Assembly: GCA_040268355.1 (NCBI GenBank)
Contig: JAWRIT010000006.1
Span: forward strand, 1-59,411
Source: UBA1367 sp040268355
GTDB lineage: Bacteria; Actinomycetota; Coriobacteriia; Coriobacteriales; Atopobiaceae
Direction: 5' to 3'
DNA: 59,411 bases
Shown: positions 38,101-45,473 of the stretch, one piece after another
Layout: the number at the start of each line of letters is the position of its first letter
Numbering within the stretch: position 1 is the stretch's first letter
Translations under genes and position numbers: made by a program
The notes under the pieces: generated by a model
Databases searched by the model: none
What the model was told of the DNA's origin: nothing
What the model saw: the letters and a program-made list of their open reading frames with translations, nothing else

Positions 38101-38824
38101 TCGTCCCGCGCCAGGTGGGCATGTAGGCGAAGTTCTCGTATCCGTCGAGCCCGTGGTCCACCCGAAAGGCCGCTTCATCCGCATCGGGGTTGAGAAAGAC
38201 CGCGTTGCGTGGGTATCCAACCATCGCGACCTTGCCGCAAAAGAGGCGCTCGAGGTTGTAGTCGCGCATCACGACATGGCGCGTGAACTCGTTGGGAAAG
38301 GTGAGGACGTTCGCGTGGAGGAAGTTGTGCTGCACGTTGTACATCGACTCGATGCCCAGGCGCATGCGCTTGCCGAGCGTCTTGAGGGGCGTCCCGTGCC
38401 AGGTTTGCACGTAGCGCTGCTCCGGGCGACGGATGAAGTAGGCCGGGAAGGAGCTGTTGTTGATCAGGTACTTGGAGGTCGCCAGCACGCGTGGGTATGC
38501 CCGTGACTCAACGTCCACCAGCGTGACCGGAAGGCCGAGGCTCTTGACGAGGCGGGCGTGGGCCGCCTTGCTCTTGGCGTTCGTGGCGAAGTAGATGGTA
38601 TAGTTGCCCGCCTCTCCGCGCGCCATGAGCTCCTTGAGCAGGTAGAGGGGAGAGTCGGAGATGGTCTTGCCGTGGAAGGACTCGAAGAGCATCTGGCGCT
38701 CGTCGACCTTGGAGTGCTTGTAGTGCCACCCAAAGTAGAACTTGAGCTTGGGAAGTGTGCTGAACAGCCGTGGCACCAACCGTATCGCCTTGACGATCTT
38801 TTTTGCCGCTGCTCTGATACGCAC
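35138..38824 (-). CDS. tandem double-TagF glycerophosphotransferase
   Basis: A 1228-aa protein with two CDP-glycerol glycerophosphotransferase domains. The first (about residues 40-420) has MLFESFHGKTISDSPLYLL, QTWHGTPLKTLGKRMR, GYPRNAVFLN, MPTWRGTSNHD and ITDYSSVFFDFSLTRKP. A strand-rich linker of roughly 400 residues follows. The second domain (about 850-1228) has FEKFCSLAQDNGYYFFRY, FLQHGVTAMKRV, MPTWRPWLEE, YIHPKLSAQIE and VTDYSSVCWDVLYLDKP. Both DYSS motifs are intact; the second has Gln-His-Gly in place of Trp-His-Gly. Two active sites could make primer and chain, or two linkages. The GTG at 38824 has GGGAG 6 nt upstream, and the region above it is not protein-like. It is divergently oriented to the acyltransferase gene. 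Confidence 0.88.
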   Translation of the reverse strand: MRIRAAAKKIVKAIRLVPRLFSTLPKLKFYFGWHYKHSKVDERQMLFESFHGKTISDSPLYLLKELMARGEAGNYTIYFATNAKSKAAHARLVKSLGLPVTLVDVESRAYPRVLATSKYLINNSSFPAYFIRRPEQRYVQTWHGTPLKTLGKRMRLGIESMYNVQHNFLHANVLTFPNEFTRHVVMRDYNLERLFCGKVAMVGYPRNAVFLNPDADEAAFRVDHGLDGYENFAYMPTWRGTSNHDVSVEVYQREVEGIFAVLDAALAPNQRIYVNFHSMVAGQVDLGRYEHILPFPADVDGYRFLNQMDALITDYSSVFFDFSLTRKPIILFLYDIEEYLRDRGLYFDIEELPFQRVSTADELAESLASGSFRAFDYRDSDYEKRFLAHDTPDNASRVLDLVFADPEVGPDVIDYAKNRETPRNVVDPRSVKSTGMVDAVAHQAERDDAIAIFPRTGFTPELSAHLHDHHRDDFDFLFITRTTPRTFFEELVKRFSGTVRGALAERERQRVFADLPTNQACRDVYSGMVGDVTSSGSYGRFVSAVSCDDAGLSFDLTGLPAVVTPRRVVLLRGGGANGETIVWARELTEGEIATSRLTESFRTCLEEIAGLGINYRCRLRIECQDEQGRVWLLSPTAPGGVVPAPCCDPYVISADSFDVDERDHDSFVKLCNGRDPVVTAFVHDESREIMVLFSDTLRFAAGFLWARLARLRCGSTGIVRIKAVLPPGPYEVMGATFLHRGTEESYEIDCQATRSDKGTTLNLTFDSSAVELAEIFWDPRIRIRMGGFEAIVPISLTRADSARLMLTNTQALPDRDHVLFPYSTKGRRLAFVYRERSCYDTALIRVKEATAVALYLVLRPYWKRRHRWLVFEKFCSLAQDNGYYFFRYCMEQLPERERRRIFYVMDPDAPDYEKVKGYGRNVVPFMSLRHMIYVMAADLYVGSDSRTHLYQWRHKPSIVANRISKHDIFFLQHGVTAMKRVAHLFGTDGTSPMTYFVTTSKREQQIVTEHFGYAKKNAPICGFARWDALRDRSRAERPMILAMPTWRPWLEEQTPEVFRGSEYYRRYSALITSPQLLELLERNDATLVFYIHPKLSAQIENFSTVSDRVRLVPMGSRPLNEIMMECSALVTDYSSVCWDVLYLDKPVAYYQFDQDRYETEIGSYVDLDHDLPGDVCATQDELLAALEDMAARGFVLTEEQAKLAAEWFDQKDRNNCERTYRFLRGRGY

Positions 38825-39066
38825 GACTGGCTCCCTTCTGGCAGGCGGAGCACCAGCGCGCACGGTCGCGCAGCACACAGTTCCGCAGGGCTTTCCCGGT
38901 AGCGGAACACATTTTCTCACAGAATTGCGGTGCGGCGCACGCATGAGGCGCGTTCCCCTGCGAGTCGGACAGCACCTGCACATACCATGGCGCCGTGGAC
39001 CGAGTGGTATGATAGTGGGGCGCGCCGCAGAGGCCGCAAGCGCTTCCGCCTCTGCTCGCGCAAGAC

Positions 39067-39075
39067 GGGGGGGGG
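39067..39075 (+). repeat. G9 tract before the acyltransferase start codon
   Basis: Nine consecutive Gs end 5 nt before the ATG at 39081. They occupy the position of the ribosome-binding site, so changes in length would alter Shine-Dalgarno pairing. Confidence 0.6.
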
Positions 39076-39080
39076 ACGTC

Positions 39081-40172
39081 ATGAACACCTTTAGCGCAAA
39101 GGATTCCGTCAAGCTCAAAGGGATAGCCATCTGCCTCATGATGGTCTTCCACTGCCTCAGCAGCACCAAGCGACTCGGTGGGTACGACGTCAACTTCGCG
39201 CCCCTCGACGAGGCCACGGCCATCAGGTTCTTCCTCTACTTCAAGATCTGCGTGAGCATCTTCGCGTTCATCACGGGCTATGGCCTCTACCTCTCCTATC
39301 GCTCGAAGTGCCGCGATGGCAGAAGCGCCACCAGATGGACGGCGCAGCGCTACGTCAAGACCTTCGCTGGCTTCATGTTCGTATATGTGTGCGTGTTCGT
39401 GGGTGCGGCGCTGCTCACGGGGCGACTGCAAAGGACCTACCTCTCCAGCGGCAGAATCAACGCGATCGTCTACATCCTCCTCGACGCCTGCGGGCTGGCC
39501 CATCTACTCGGCACGCCCTCCCTCATGACCGGTTGGTGGTACATGAGCGCGGCGGCGGTGTTCATCGCCCTCGTGCCCATCTTCTGCGAGATCGACCGGC
39601 GAGTGGGCATGCTGCCCCTTGTGGCCTGCGTGGTCTCTCTGCCGCGCATCCTGGGCACTGGCTTTCCCGGCTCCTCGGAGCCCTACTCCTTCATTCCTGC
39701 GCTCCTCATGGGCATGGTCTTTGCCAAGCACGACGTGTTCAACAGGCTTGCTGCCGTGCGACTGGCTACGAACGAGACCCTCGACAAGGTCGTCCAGTTC
39801 GTGCTCTATGCGGGTCTGCTGGCCGTCAGCATCCTGCTGTTCGATCGCCTCGACCGCACGCGGCTCTGGGAGTACCACTTCGCGCTCTCGGCCATCGGCT
39901 GCATCCTCTTCTGCTGGAAGTACCTCTTGCCGCTTCCCGTGATCGGCCCAGTGCTGGAGTTTCTGGGCGCCCATTCCATGAACATCTACTTCGTCCACTC
40001 GTTCATCAGGGTGCGGTTCCAGAGCGTCATCTACGCCTCGGAGTCGATGTTCCTCATTCCACTGACCCTGCTTGCGGCGGCGCTCGCGGTCTCCCTCGTC
40101 ATCGAAGGGCTGAAACGGCTGGTGCGCTTCGACGAGGCACGCGACCGGCTCGTCGCCCGCCTCGCCTCCTGA
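39081..40172 (+). CDS. membrane O-acyltransferase (acyltransferase 3 family)
   Basis: A 363-aa integral membrane protein with about ten hydrophobic helices. It begins DSVKLKGIAICLMMVFHCLS, the family's first helix with the catalytic-type His, and continues YFKICVSIFAFITGYGLYLS. Proteins of this family acetylate sugars or polyols of surface polymers on the outer side of the membrane. The ATG at 39081 is preceded by a G-rich stretch that serves as ribosome-binding site; the frame stays open upstream, but a likely -10 (TATGAT at about 39009-39014) argues that translation starts here. It is divergent from the double-TagF gene, and a broken relative is found at 12952. Acceptor is inferred to be the polymer made by this locus. 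Confidence 0.87.
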   Translation: MNTFSAKDSVKLKGIAICLMMVFHCLSSTKRLGGYDVNFAPLDEATAIRFFLYFKICVSIFAFITGYGLYLSYRSKCRDGRSATRWTAQRYVKTFAGFMFVYVCVFVGAALLTGRLQRTYLSSGRINAIVYILLDACGLAHLLGTPSLMTGWWYMSAAAVFIALVPIFCEIDRRVGMLPLVACVVSLPRILGTGFPGSSEPYSFIPALLMGMVFAKHDVFNRLAAVRLATNETLDKVVQFVLYAGLLAVSILLFDRLDRTRLWEYHFALSAIGCILFCWKYLLPLPVIGPVLEFLGAHSMNIYFVHSFIRVRFQSVIYASESMFLIPLTLLAAALAVSLVIEGLKRLVRFDEARDRLVARLAS

Positions 40173-40256
40173 GGTCGGGTCGCGCGGAGGGACTACCACT
40201 GCCGCATGCTCCCGTGGCCCCAGGCTGGTGCCCTCCGCTCAAGGGCTTACGGACGG

Positions 40257-40670
40257 CTACTCCTGCTCGGGAGCGCTCGTCTCCTTCAGGTCGGCCTTGA
40301 TGGACGTGGTGGAGACCTCCGGGGTGCGCGGAAGGTAGACGACCTCGACGCCCTGCTCCTTCAGGAAGTCGAACTTGCCCTCCCAGTCGTCGCCGATCAC
40401 GAAGGTGTCGACGTGGTACTCCTTGCAGTCCGCGCGCTTCTGGTCCCAGCTCTGCTCGGGAATGACCAAGTCAACGTAGCGAATGGCCTCGAGCAGCTCC
40501 TTGCGATGCTCGTAGGTGAAGTAACACTTCTTCTGCTTGCTGTCCCAATTGAACTCGTCGGTGGAGAGGGCCACGATGAGGTAGTCGCCATAGGCCTTGG
40601 CCCGCTTGAGCAGGTTGATGTGACCGTAATGCAGGAGGTCGAAGGTGCCGTAGGTGATGACGCGTTTCAT
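40257..40670 (-). CDS. tagD: glycerol-3-phosphate cytidylyltransferase
   Basis: TagD makes CDP-glycerol from CTP and sn-glycerol 3-phosphate, the activated unit used by TagF-type polymerases. The 137-aa protein has the nucleotidyltransferase signature ITYGTFDLLHYGHINLLKRA with HxGH at residues 14-17, the central EHRKELLEAIRYVD, and the C-terminal RTPEVSTTSIK, the family's RTxGISTT motif with Pro-Glu-Val in place of the usual residues. Length is standard for TagD. AAAGGA lies 7 nt before the ATG. It provides the substrate for three TagF-domain proteins in the locus and is itself transcribed alone on the minus strand. Confidence 0.95.
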   Translation of the reverse strand: MKRVITYGTFDLLHYGHINLLKRAKAYGDYLIVALSTDEFNWDSKQKKCYFTYEHRKELLEAIRYVDLVIPEQSWDQKRADCKEYHVDTFVIGDDWEGKFDFLKEQGVEVVYLPRTPEVSTTSIKADLKETSAPEQE

Positions 40671-40750
40671 GCGAAGGTCCTTTCAGGAGTCACGTGGGCG
40701 GCTTTGCAGACCGCAGTCCATCATAGTACGGCGGGAGCTTCCTGCACAAA

Positions 40751-40759
40751 TGCTATAGT
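40751..40759 (+). promoter_or_regulatory. extended -10 promoter element
   Basis: TGCTATAGT carries both the TG extension and a near-consensus -10 box (TATAGT, 40754-40759), about 60 bp before the ATG of the polyprenyl-phosphate sugar transferase gene. No clear -35 is needed for this class. Confidence 0.5.
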
Positions 40760-40821
40760 TGATGCCGAGCGGGCCGCAGATGCTCGCCCGTCTGCCCTGC
40801 CAGCTCGTCCTTGGGACCTCT

Positions 40822-42216
40822 ATGACACAAACCCATCGCAGCCTCTCCCAACCGATGTCGGCCGTCGTCGACGCCGCTCTTGTCGTGCTTGCAATGGCCG
40901 TGGCCTACTACGTCCGCTTCAACCTGCTCGCCGGCATTGACCACCTCGGCACCGTGTACTACCACCTCGCCTGGTCGGCGCTCATCTCGCCGGTGTTCGT
41001 CTTTCTCTACGGTCTCATGGGGGCGAGCGACTACCTGTCGCCCTCGACCAACCTCACCCACCTGCTCGGACGCACCATAGCCGCCTCGTCGATCGCCGTC
41101 GGCATGCTCATCGTCTGCGTCTTCGTGTTCAGGCTCGTGGACATGTCGCGCCTGCTGCTGGTGCTCTTCTGGCTCTTTGCGACGCTCTTCTCCTGCCTCA
41201 AGACCGTCTGCCTGCGCTACCACCTCAAGATGCTTCACAGCCGGGGCATCGGGCGCCGGCGCATCGTGCTGGTGGGCTCGGGCATCAATGCGCGGCACTA
41301 CAGCAAGGGCATCGAGCGCGACCCGGCAAGCCCCTTCGAGATCCTGGGGAGCATCGGCACGGCTCCGGTGGGTGGCGGCTTCAAGCTCCTCGGTGGCTAT
41401 GACGCCGCCGTCGAGGCGCTCGACGAGCTGGATCCCGACGAGATCGTGGTGGCCCTAGACAGCGACGAGCACCATCGGCTGGACGACCTGCTCATCGCCT
41501 GCGAACAGAGCGGTTGCCGCGTCTCCATCATGCCCAACTACTACGAGTTCCTCTCGAGCCGCGCCGAGATCAGCGTCCAGGGTGGCACGCCGGTCATCAA
41601 CATCAGCCACGTACCGCTCGACAACATCGGCTACGCCTTCCTCAAGCGCGTGTTCGACCTTGTCGGATCGGTGATCCTCATCGTGCTGACCTCGCCTATC
41701 ATGATCGTCGCCGCCATCGGGACCAAGCTGTCCTCGCCCGGGCCGATCATCTTCACGCAGGAACGGGTGGGACGTGGCAAGCGCGTCTTTCCCATGTACA
41801 AGTTCCGCTCGATGCGCGTGAACGACGAGCAGGACACCGCCTGGACCACGGCCGACGACCCACGCAAGACCAAGTTCGGGTCGTTCATGCGTCGCTTCTC
41901 CATCGACGAGCTGCCGCAGCTCTTCAACGTGCTCGTAGGCGACATGAGCCTGGTGGGCCCGCGCCCCGAGCTTCCCACCTACGTGGATCGGTTCAAGGTG
42001 AGCATCCCGCTCTACATGGTGCGCCACCAGGTGCGGCCCGGCATGACCGGCTGGTCGCAGATCAACGGCCTGCGCGGCGACACCTCCATAGAGAAGCGCG
42101 TCACCTACGACCTGTACTACATCAACAACTGGTCGCTGCTCTTTGACTTCAAGATCCTGCTGCTCACGCCTGCCAAGGGCGTGCTGCACAACGACCAGGA
42201 GACCCTGGCAGGCTAA
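40822..42216 (+). CDS. polyprenyl-phosphate sugar-phosphate transferase (WbaP-like)
   Basis: A 464-aa membrane enzyme that starts polymer synthesis by moving a sugar-1-phosphate from a nucleotide sugar to undecaprenyl phosphate. It has four N-terminal transmembrane helices (about 12-130), a CoA-binding-like middle (IVLVGSGINARHYSKG), a fifth hydrophobic hairpin (LKRVFDLVGSVILIVLTSPI) and the C-terminal catalytic domain with FTQERVGRGKRVFPMYKFRS, ELPQLFNVLVGDMSLVGPRP and GMTGWSQINGLRGDT. These are the conserved Bac_transf blocks. I chose the ATG at 40822 because an extended -10 lies at 40751, which excludes most upstream in-frame codons; the ribosome-binding site is weak. It stands beside tagD, divergently. 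Confidence 0.92.
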   Translation: MTQTHRSLSQPMSAVVDAALVVLAMAVAYYVRFNLLAGIDHLGTVYYHLAWSALISPVFVFLYGLMGASDYLSPSTNLTHLLGRTIAASSIAVGMLIVCVFVFRLVDMSRLLLVLFWLFATLFSCLKTVCLRYHLKMLHSRGIGRRRIVLVGSGINARHYSKGIERDPASPFEILGSIGTAPVGGGFKLLGGYDAAVEALDELDPDEIVVALDSDEHHRLDDLLIACEQSGCRVSIMPNYYEFLSSRAEISVQGGTPVINISHVPLDNIGYAFLKRVFDLVGSVILIVLTSPIMIVAAIGTKLSSPGPIIFTQERVGRGKRVFPMYKFRSMRVNDEQDTAWTTADDPRKTKFGSFMRRFSIDELPQLFNVLVGDMSLVGPRPELPTYVDRFKVSIPLYMVRHQVRPGMTGWSQINGLRGDTSIEKRVTYDLYYINNWSLLFDFKILLLTPAKGVLHNDQETLAG

Positions 42217-42243
42217 CCTGCCCGCCGGGCGCGCGCAAACCTC

Positions 42244-43026
42244 CTAGAAGCTGGCTTCGTAGCGCTTGCCAAAGAACTTCGCCGCCAGGAAGGAGCCGCC
42301 CTTCTTGAGCCAGTTCGTGCGCTCAAGGCTACGGACGCGCACCTCATGCGCGTCAACGCCCTCCGAGAGCAACCAGGTGTCGAGCAGGCGCTCGCCGAGC
42401 CGGCCCATGCAGCGCGCATGGAAGTCATTCATCTGGGAGAAGTCGATCAGGCCCTCGGTCACCTCAAGCACGTCAAAGAGCCAGGTGCAGTAGTCGTCGA
42501 GCATCGTGCGGGGCATGAGGAGCATGTTGAACATGTGCCCGCGCGACTGCGCGAGGAAGCGCTCAAGGGCGTCCACACGTCCGGGACTCACCTTCCTCAC
42601 AGCGCGGCGCAGGGCCGTAAGCTGTGACCCGTCGAGGTCAAAGGTGTGGACGTAGTGGGACTCGATGGTTTCGATGCGGTAGTTGCGCGCCCGGGCGACC
42701 ACGGGGCTGCCCCCATCGACAAGCCTCGCTGCTTCGGCCGCGGTCATGATCTTGCGCTCTCCATCGCCGGCGAAGTGACGCCGGTAGTGCACCAGGCCCA
42801 GCCAGTCGCACGAGAGGTTGCGCCAGCCCCACCAGAGCGCCGTGAGCTCGCAATAGCGGGGGTTCTTCTCAGAGATATGGTCACCTTCGTCGTCATGTGC
42901 AAAGCCGGAGATATGCTCGTGCTGGGCGGCCCCCACCTGCACCGGCAGGTAGAGACGATCGGACGGCATCCAGTAGGGCTTGTGCGTGGCCACCAGGATC
43001 TGCGTGGTGGGAACATCCGTTGGCAT
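42244..43026 (-). CDS. DUF4422 family glycosyltransferase-like protein
   Basis: A 260-aa protein of the DUF4422 family, which occurs in capsule and O-antigen clusters and is probably a GT-A-like sugar transferase. Seen are ILVATHKPYWMPSD near the N-terminus, YCELTALWWGWRNLSCDWLG, LVHYRRHFAG, and further on FNMLLMPRTMLDDYC and LFDVLEVTE. These blocks run in the usual family order, and the length is normal. The ATG at 43026 has GAGGGG shortly upstream; earlier in-frame codons overlap intergenic sequence. It is convergent with the sugar transferase gene and divergent from the exporter genes. Donor sugar unknown. Confidence 0.85.
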   Translation of the reverse strand: MPTDVPTTQILVATHKPYWMPSDRLYLPVQVGAAQHEHISGFAHDDEGDHISEKNPRYCELTALWWGWRNLSCDWLGLVHYRRHFAGDGERKIMTAAEAARLVDGGSPVVARARNYRIETIESHYVHTFDLDGSQLTALRRAVRKVSPGRVDALERFLAQSRGHMFNMLLMPRTMLDDYCTWLFDVLEVTEGLIDFSQMNDFHARCMGRLGERLLDTWLLSEGVDAHEVRVRSLERTNWLKKGGSFLAAKFFGKRYEASF

Positions 43027-43244
43027 GGGCACCCCTCGGTCGGCAGGGATTCGACGATACCGCCACGGCGGAGCCTCGACGGTACCGTCAACTATAGACC
43101 AGCCGAGGCCCCTGCCGGTGTGTTGCTTGGCTGCTGTCACCGACACATGGCCGTCAGCCCATCAAAGCTGTGATAAGGTCACATGGTTCAAACAACGGTT
43201 GCCGGTCCGCAGTGGTGGACGCTCACGGAGGGTCAGGGCACACG

Positions 43245-44033
43245 GTGTTCAAGACAATCAGCAAGTTCGTCACGACCATGAAGGAGCGCTCGTTCCTGTT
43301 CGAGCAGCTCGTCAAGCGCGACTTCGAGAAGCGCTACAAGGGGACCATCCTTGGCATGGCGTGGAGCATCCTCTCGCCCCTGCTGCAGCTGCTCGTCATG
43401 ATGCTCGTGTTCAGCCAGCTCTTTGGCCGCAACATTCACCACTACGTCATCTACCTCTTCGCGGGCAACATCATCATGTCGTTCTTCCGCGAGGGCACCA
43501 GGAACGGCATGCGCAGCCTGACCTCCAACGCGAACATCATCACCAAGATCAACGTGCCCAAATACCTGTTCCTGCTCTCGAGCGAGGTGCAGGCCGTCAT
43601 CAACTTTGGGCTGACGGTATTGGTGTTCTTCTTCTTCTGTGTCACCGACCACATCACCTTCACGCCCAAGATGCTGCTGCTGGTCTATCCGACGTTTTGC
43701 CTCATCCTGCTCAACATCGGCATCGGCATGATCCTCTCGGCCCTCTACGTGTTCTTCCGTGACACCGCATACTTCTACGACATCTTCCTCACACTGCTCA
43801 ACTACCTCTCCGCCATCTTCTACACCATCGATACCTTCCCCGCCTCGGTGCAGCGCTACTTCCTGCTGAACCCGGTGTACGTCATCATCAAGTACTGGCG
43901 CTCGATCGTCATCGATGCGGCGATTCCCTCGCCCCAGTACCATCTGCTCATGTTGGGTTACGCACTCTTCTTCCTGGCGATTGGTGCCTTCATGTACAAG
44001 AAGTACAATCACCAGTTCCTGTATTACTTCTAG
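43245..44033 (+). CDS. tagG: ABC-2 type polymer exporter, permease subunit
   Basis: A 262-aa permease with six membrane helices. Family features are the amphipathic N-terminus LFEQLVKRDFEKRYKGTILG followed by MAWSILSPLLQLLVMMLVFS, LFAGNIIMSFFREG, and the C-terminal YNHQFLYYF. These are typical of TagG/Wzm subunits that flip lipid-linked teichoic acids or O-antigens across the membrane. The start is taken as GTG at 43245 (VFKTISKF), with GGAGGG 11 nt upstream; the spacing is long, and ATG at 43278 is an alternative. The ATP-binding partner follows 48 nt downstream. Its presence says the polymer is finished on the cytoplasmic side before export. Confidence 0.9.
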   Translation: MFKTISKFVTTMKERSFLFEQLVKRDFEKRYKGTILGMAWSILSPLLQLLVMMLVFSQLFGRNIHHYVIYLFAGNIIMSFFREGTRNGMRSLTSNANIITKINVPKYLFLLSSEVQAVINFGLTVLVFFFFCVTDHITFTPKMLLLVYPTFCLILLNIGIGMILSALYVFFRDTAYFYDIFLTLLNYLSAIFYTIDTFPASVQRYFLLNPVYVIIKYWRSIVIDAAIPSPQYHLLMLGYALFFLAIGAFMYKKYNHQFLYYF

Positions 44034-44081
44034 GACCGGCGGCACCGGCCCCATCCTCCAACCAGAACCGCAGGTGACCAC

Positions 44082-45050
44082 ATGAGCATCATCGAGTGCA
44101 ACGACGTCAGCATCCGCTACATCACGGGCGACCTCAAGGCCATTGGCCTCAAGGAGTACGTGGTGCGCAAGCTCACCAAGAACTACCACATCACCGAGTT
44201 CTGGGCCGACAAGAACGTGAGCTTCACGCTGGAGAAGGGCGACATGCTCGGCATCATCGGCTCCAACGGCGCCGGCAAGTCGACGCTGCTCAAGGCCATC
44301 ACGGGCATCATGGTCCCCACGGGTGGCAACGTGAGGGTGCGCGGCAAGATCGCGGCGCTGCTCGAGCTTGCCAGCGGCTTTGACGGCAACATGACGGTGC
44401 GGGAGAACGCCTACCTGCGTGGGGCCATGCTGGGCTACACGCGTGAGTTCATGGACAGCAAGTACGACGAGATCATCGCGTTCGCCGAACTCGAGGAATT
44501 CCAGAACCACAAGTTCAACCAGCTCTCCAGCGGCATGAAGAGCCGCCTTGCCTTCTCGGTCGCCTGCCTGGTGGATCCCGACGTGCTCATCCTGGACGAG
44601 GTGCTCTCGGTGGGCGACGGCGCCTTCCGCAAGAAGAGCGGCGACAAGATGCTCGAGATCATTGGCGGGGGAACGACCTGCATCCTCGTCTCGCACTCCG
44701 TCTCGCAGGTAAGGGACCTCTGCAACAAGGTGCTGTGGCTCGACCGTGGCAACCAGATCGCCTTCTCCGACGAGGTCGACCTCTATTGCGATGCCTACGA
44801 GGAGTTCCTGGCCACCAAGAAGCTTCCCGCCCGGCAGGGGGAGCCGGGCCATGCGGACGCCATCCACGCCCTTGCCATGGGATACGCCAAGCGCTCGGAG
44901 GCACAGCGGCGCAAGCAGCAGAATGCCGAGGCGAGGCGTCTGCAGCGGGTCCTTGAGACTGGCGAGAGCGAGGCGGCGGTCATAGCTGCCATCAAGATCC
45001 TGCAGAAGAGCCGGCCCGACGCGCTGTCGACGGAGTACGTGGCAAGCTAG
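44082..45050 (+). CDS. tagH: ABC-type polymer exporter, ATP-binding subunit
   Basis: A 322-aa ATPase. Walker A is GSNGAGKST (residues 60-68), the signature is LSSGMKSRLAFSVAC, and Walker B is DVLILDEVLSVGD, followed by the switch LVSHSVSQVRDLC. The N-terminal VSIRYITGDLKAIGLKEYV is the extended strand typical of Wzt/TagH. After the nucleotide-binding domain there are about 70 residues of a charged helix but no large carbohydrate-binding or SH3-like domain, so chain-length sensing by a separate domain seems absent. GGTGAC lies just before the ATG. With the permease it forms the exporter of the locus. Confidence 0.93.
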   Translation: MSIIECNDVSIRYITGDLKAIGLKEYVVRKLTKNYHITEFWADKNVSFTLEKGDMLGIIGSNGAGKSTLLKAITGIMVPTGGNVRVRGKIAALLELASGFDGNMTVRENAYLRGAMLGYTREFMDSKYDEIIAFAELEEFQNHKFNQLSSGMKSRLAFSVACLVDPDVLILDEVLSVGDGAFRKKSGDKMLEIIGGGTTCILVSHSVSQVRDLCNKVLWLDRGNQIAFSDEVDLYCDAYEEFLATKKLPARQGEPGHADAIHALAMGYAKRSEAQRRKQQNAEARRLQRVLETGESEAAVIAAIKILQKSRPDALSTEYVAS

Positions 45051-45146
45051 CGGAGTCGGCAGCAGGCGACAGAGGGCGCCGCGTACGCGGCAGCGGCAGG
45101 CGCACCGCAGCAGACGCAGCACGGGCGCTCTGCCGCAGCTGATCTA

Positions 45147-45178
45147 ACGACACATAGGTACCTCTTCCGCCGTGTCGT
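45147..45178 (+). repeat. copy 1 of a 19-nt intergenic motif with stem
   Basis: GACACATAGGTACCTCTTC (45149-45167) is flanked by ACGACAC and GTGTCGT, which can pair as a 7-bp stem around the motif. Further copies occur on the minus strand at 53891-53909 and 59115-59133. Confidence 0.6.
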
Positions 45179-45182
45179 TCTG

Positions 45183-45310
45183 CTTGTGGGCAAATACGGA
45201 CGTTTGAGAGGCAAAATGACCGCGATTTCATCCGTTTTTGCCCACAAGCGCCGCCAACATTTCCGTTTTCGCCCACAAGCGCCGCAGGCGTTTCCGCATC
45301 TGCCCACAAG
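45183..45310. repeat. inverted and tandem 31-bp-period repeats
   Basis: An 18-nt sequence, TCCGTTTTTGCCCACAAG (45231-45248), has an inverted copy with one mismatch at 45183-45200, so the pair can form a strong hairpin. Two more direct copies of its core, CGCCCACAAG and TGCCCACAAG, end at 45279 and 45310. The forward copies are spaced exactly 31 bp apart. The sequence between units is not conserved. Confidence 0.7.
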
Positions 45311-45389
45311 CGACGACTGCGACCGAGATCCAAAACGCTTGTCAACGAACGGAAGCAACGGAAGACGAGAGCAGCGAAGCGCGCGCGGC

Positions 45390-45426
45390 AAAAAACGACC
45401 CTCCGGGAAGCCTCCCGGAGGGTCGT
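45390..45426 (-). terminator. rho-independent terminator of yebC
   Basis: On the minus strand ACGACCCTCCGGGA, a short loop and TCCCGGAGGGTCGT form a perfect 14-bp stem, followed directly by six Ts (45390-45395). It lies about 50 nt after the yebC stop codon. Confidence 0.9.
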
Positions 45427-45473
45427 CCTGCGCATTGGTAGCAACTCGTGCGCCTCGCTGCCTGCCCCTACTC

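Noticed and set aside
38825..39223. N-terminal extension of the double-TagF protein by 133 codons
   Set aside because: The extension is Arg/Pro-rich and overlaps the divergent acyltransferase start; GTG at 38824 has a good ribosome-binding site.
43233..45122. 629-codon open frame antisense to the exporter genes
   Set aside because: The exporter genes are certain, and the antisense frame is a His/Val/Glu-rich shadow.
45231..45310. possible short CRISPR array
   Set aside because: Only three degenerate units of about 10-18 nt, 31-bp period too short for repeat plus spacer, and no cas genes.
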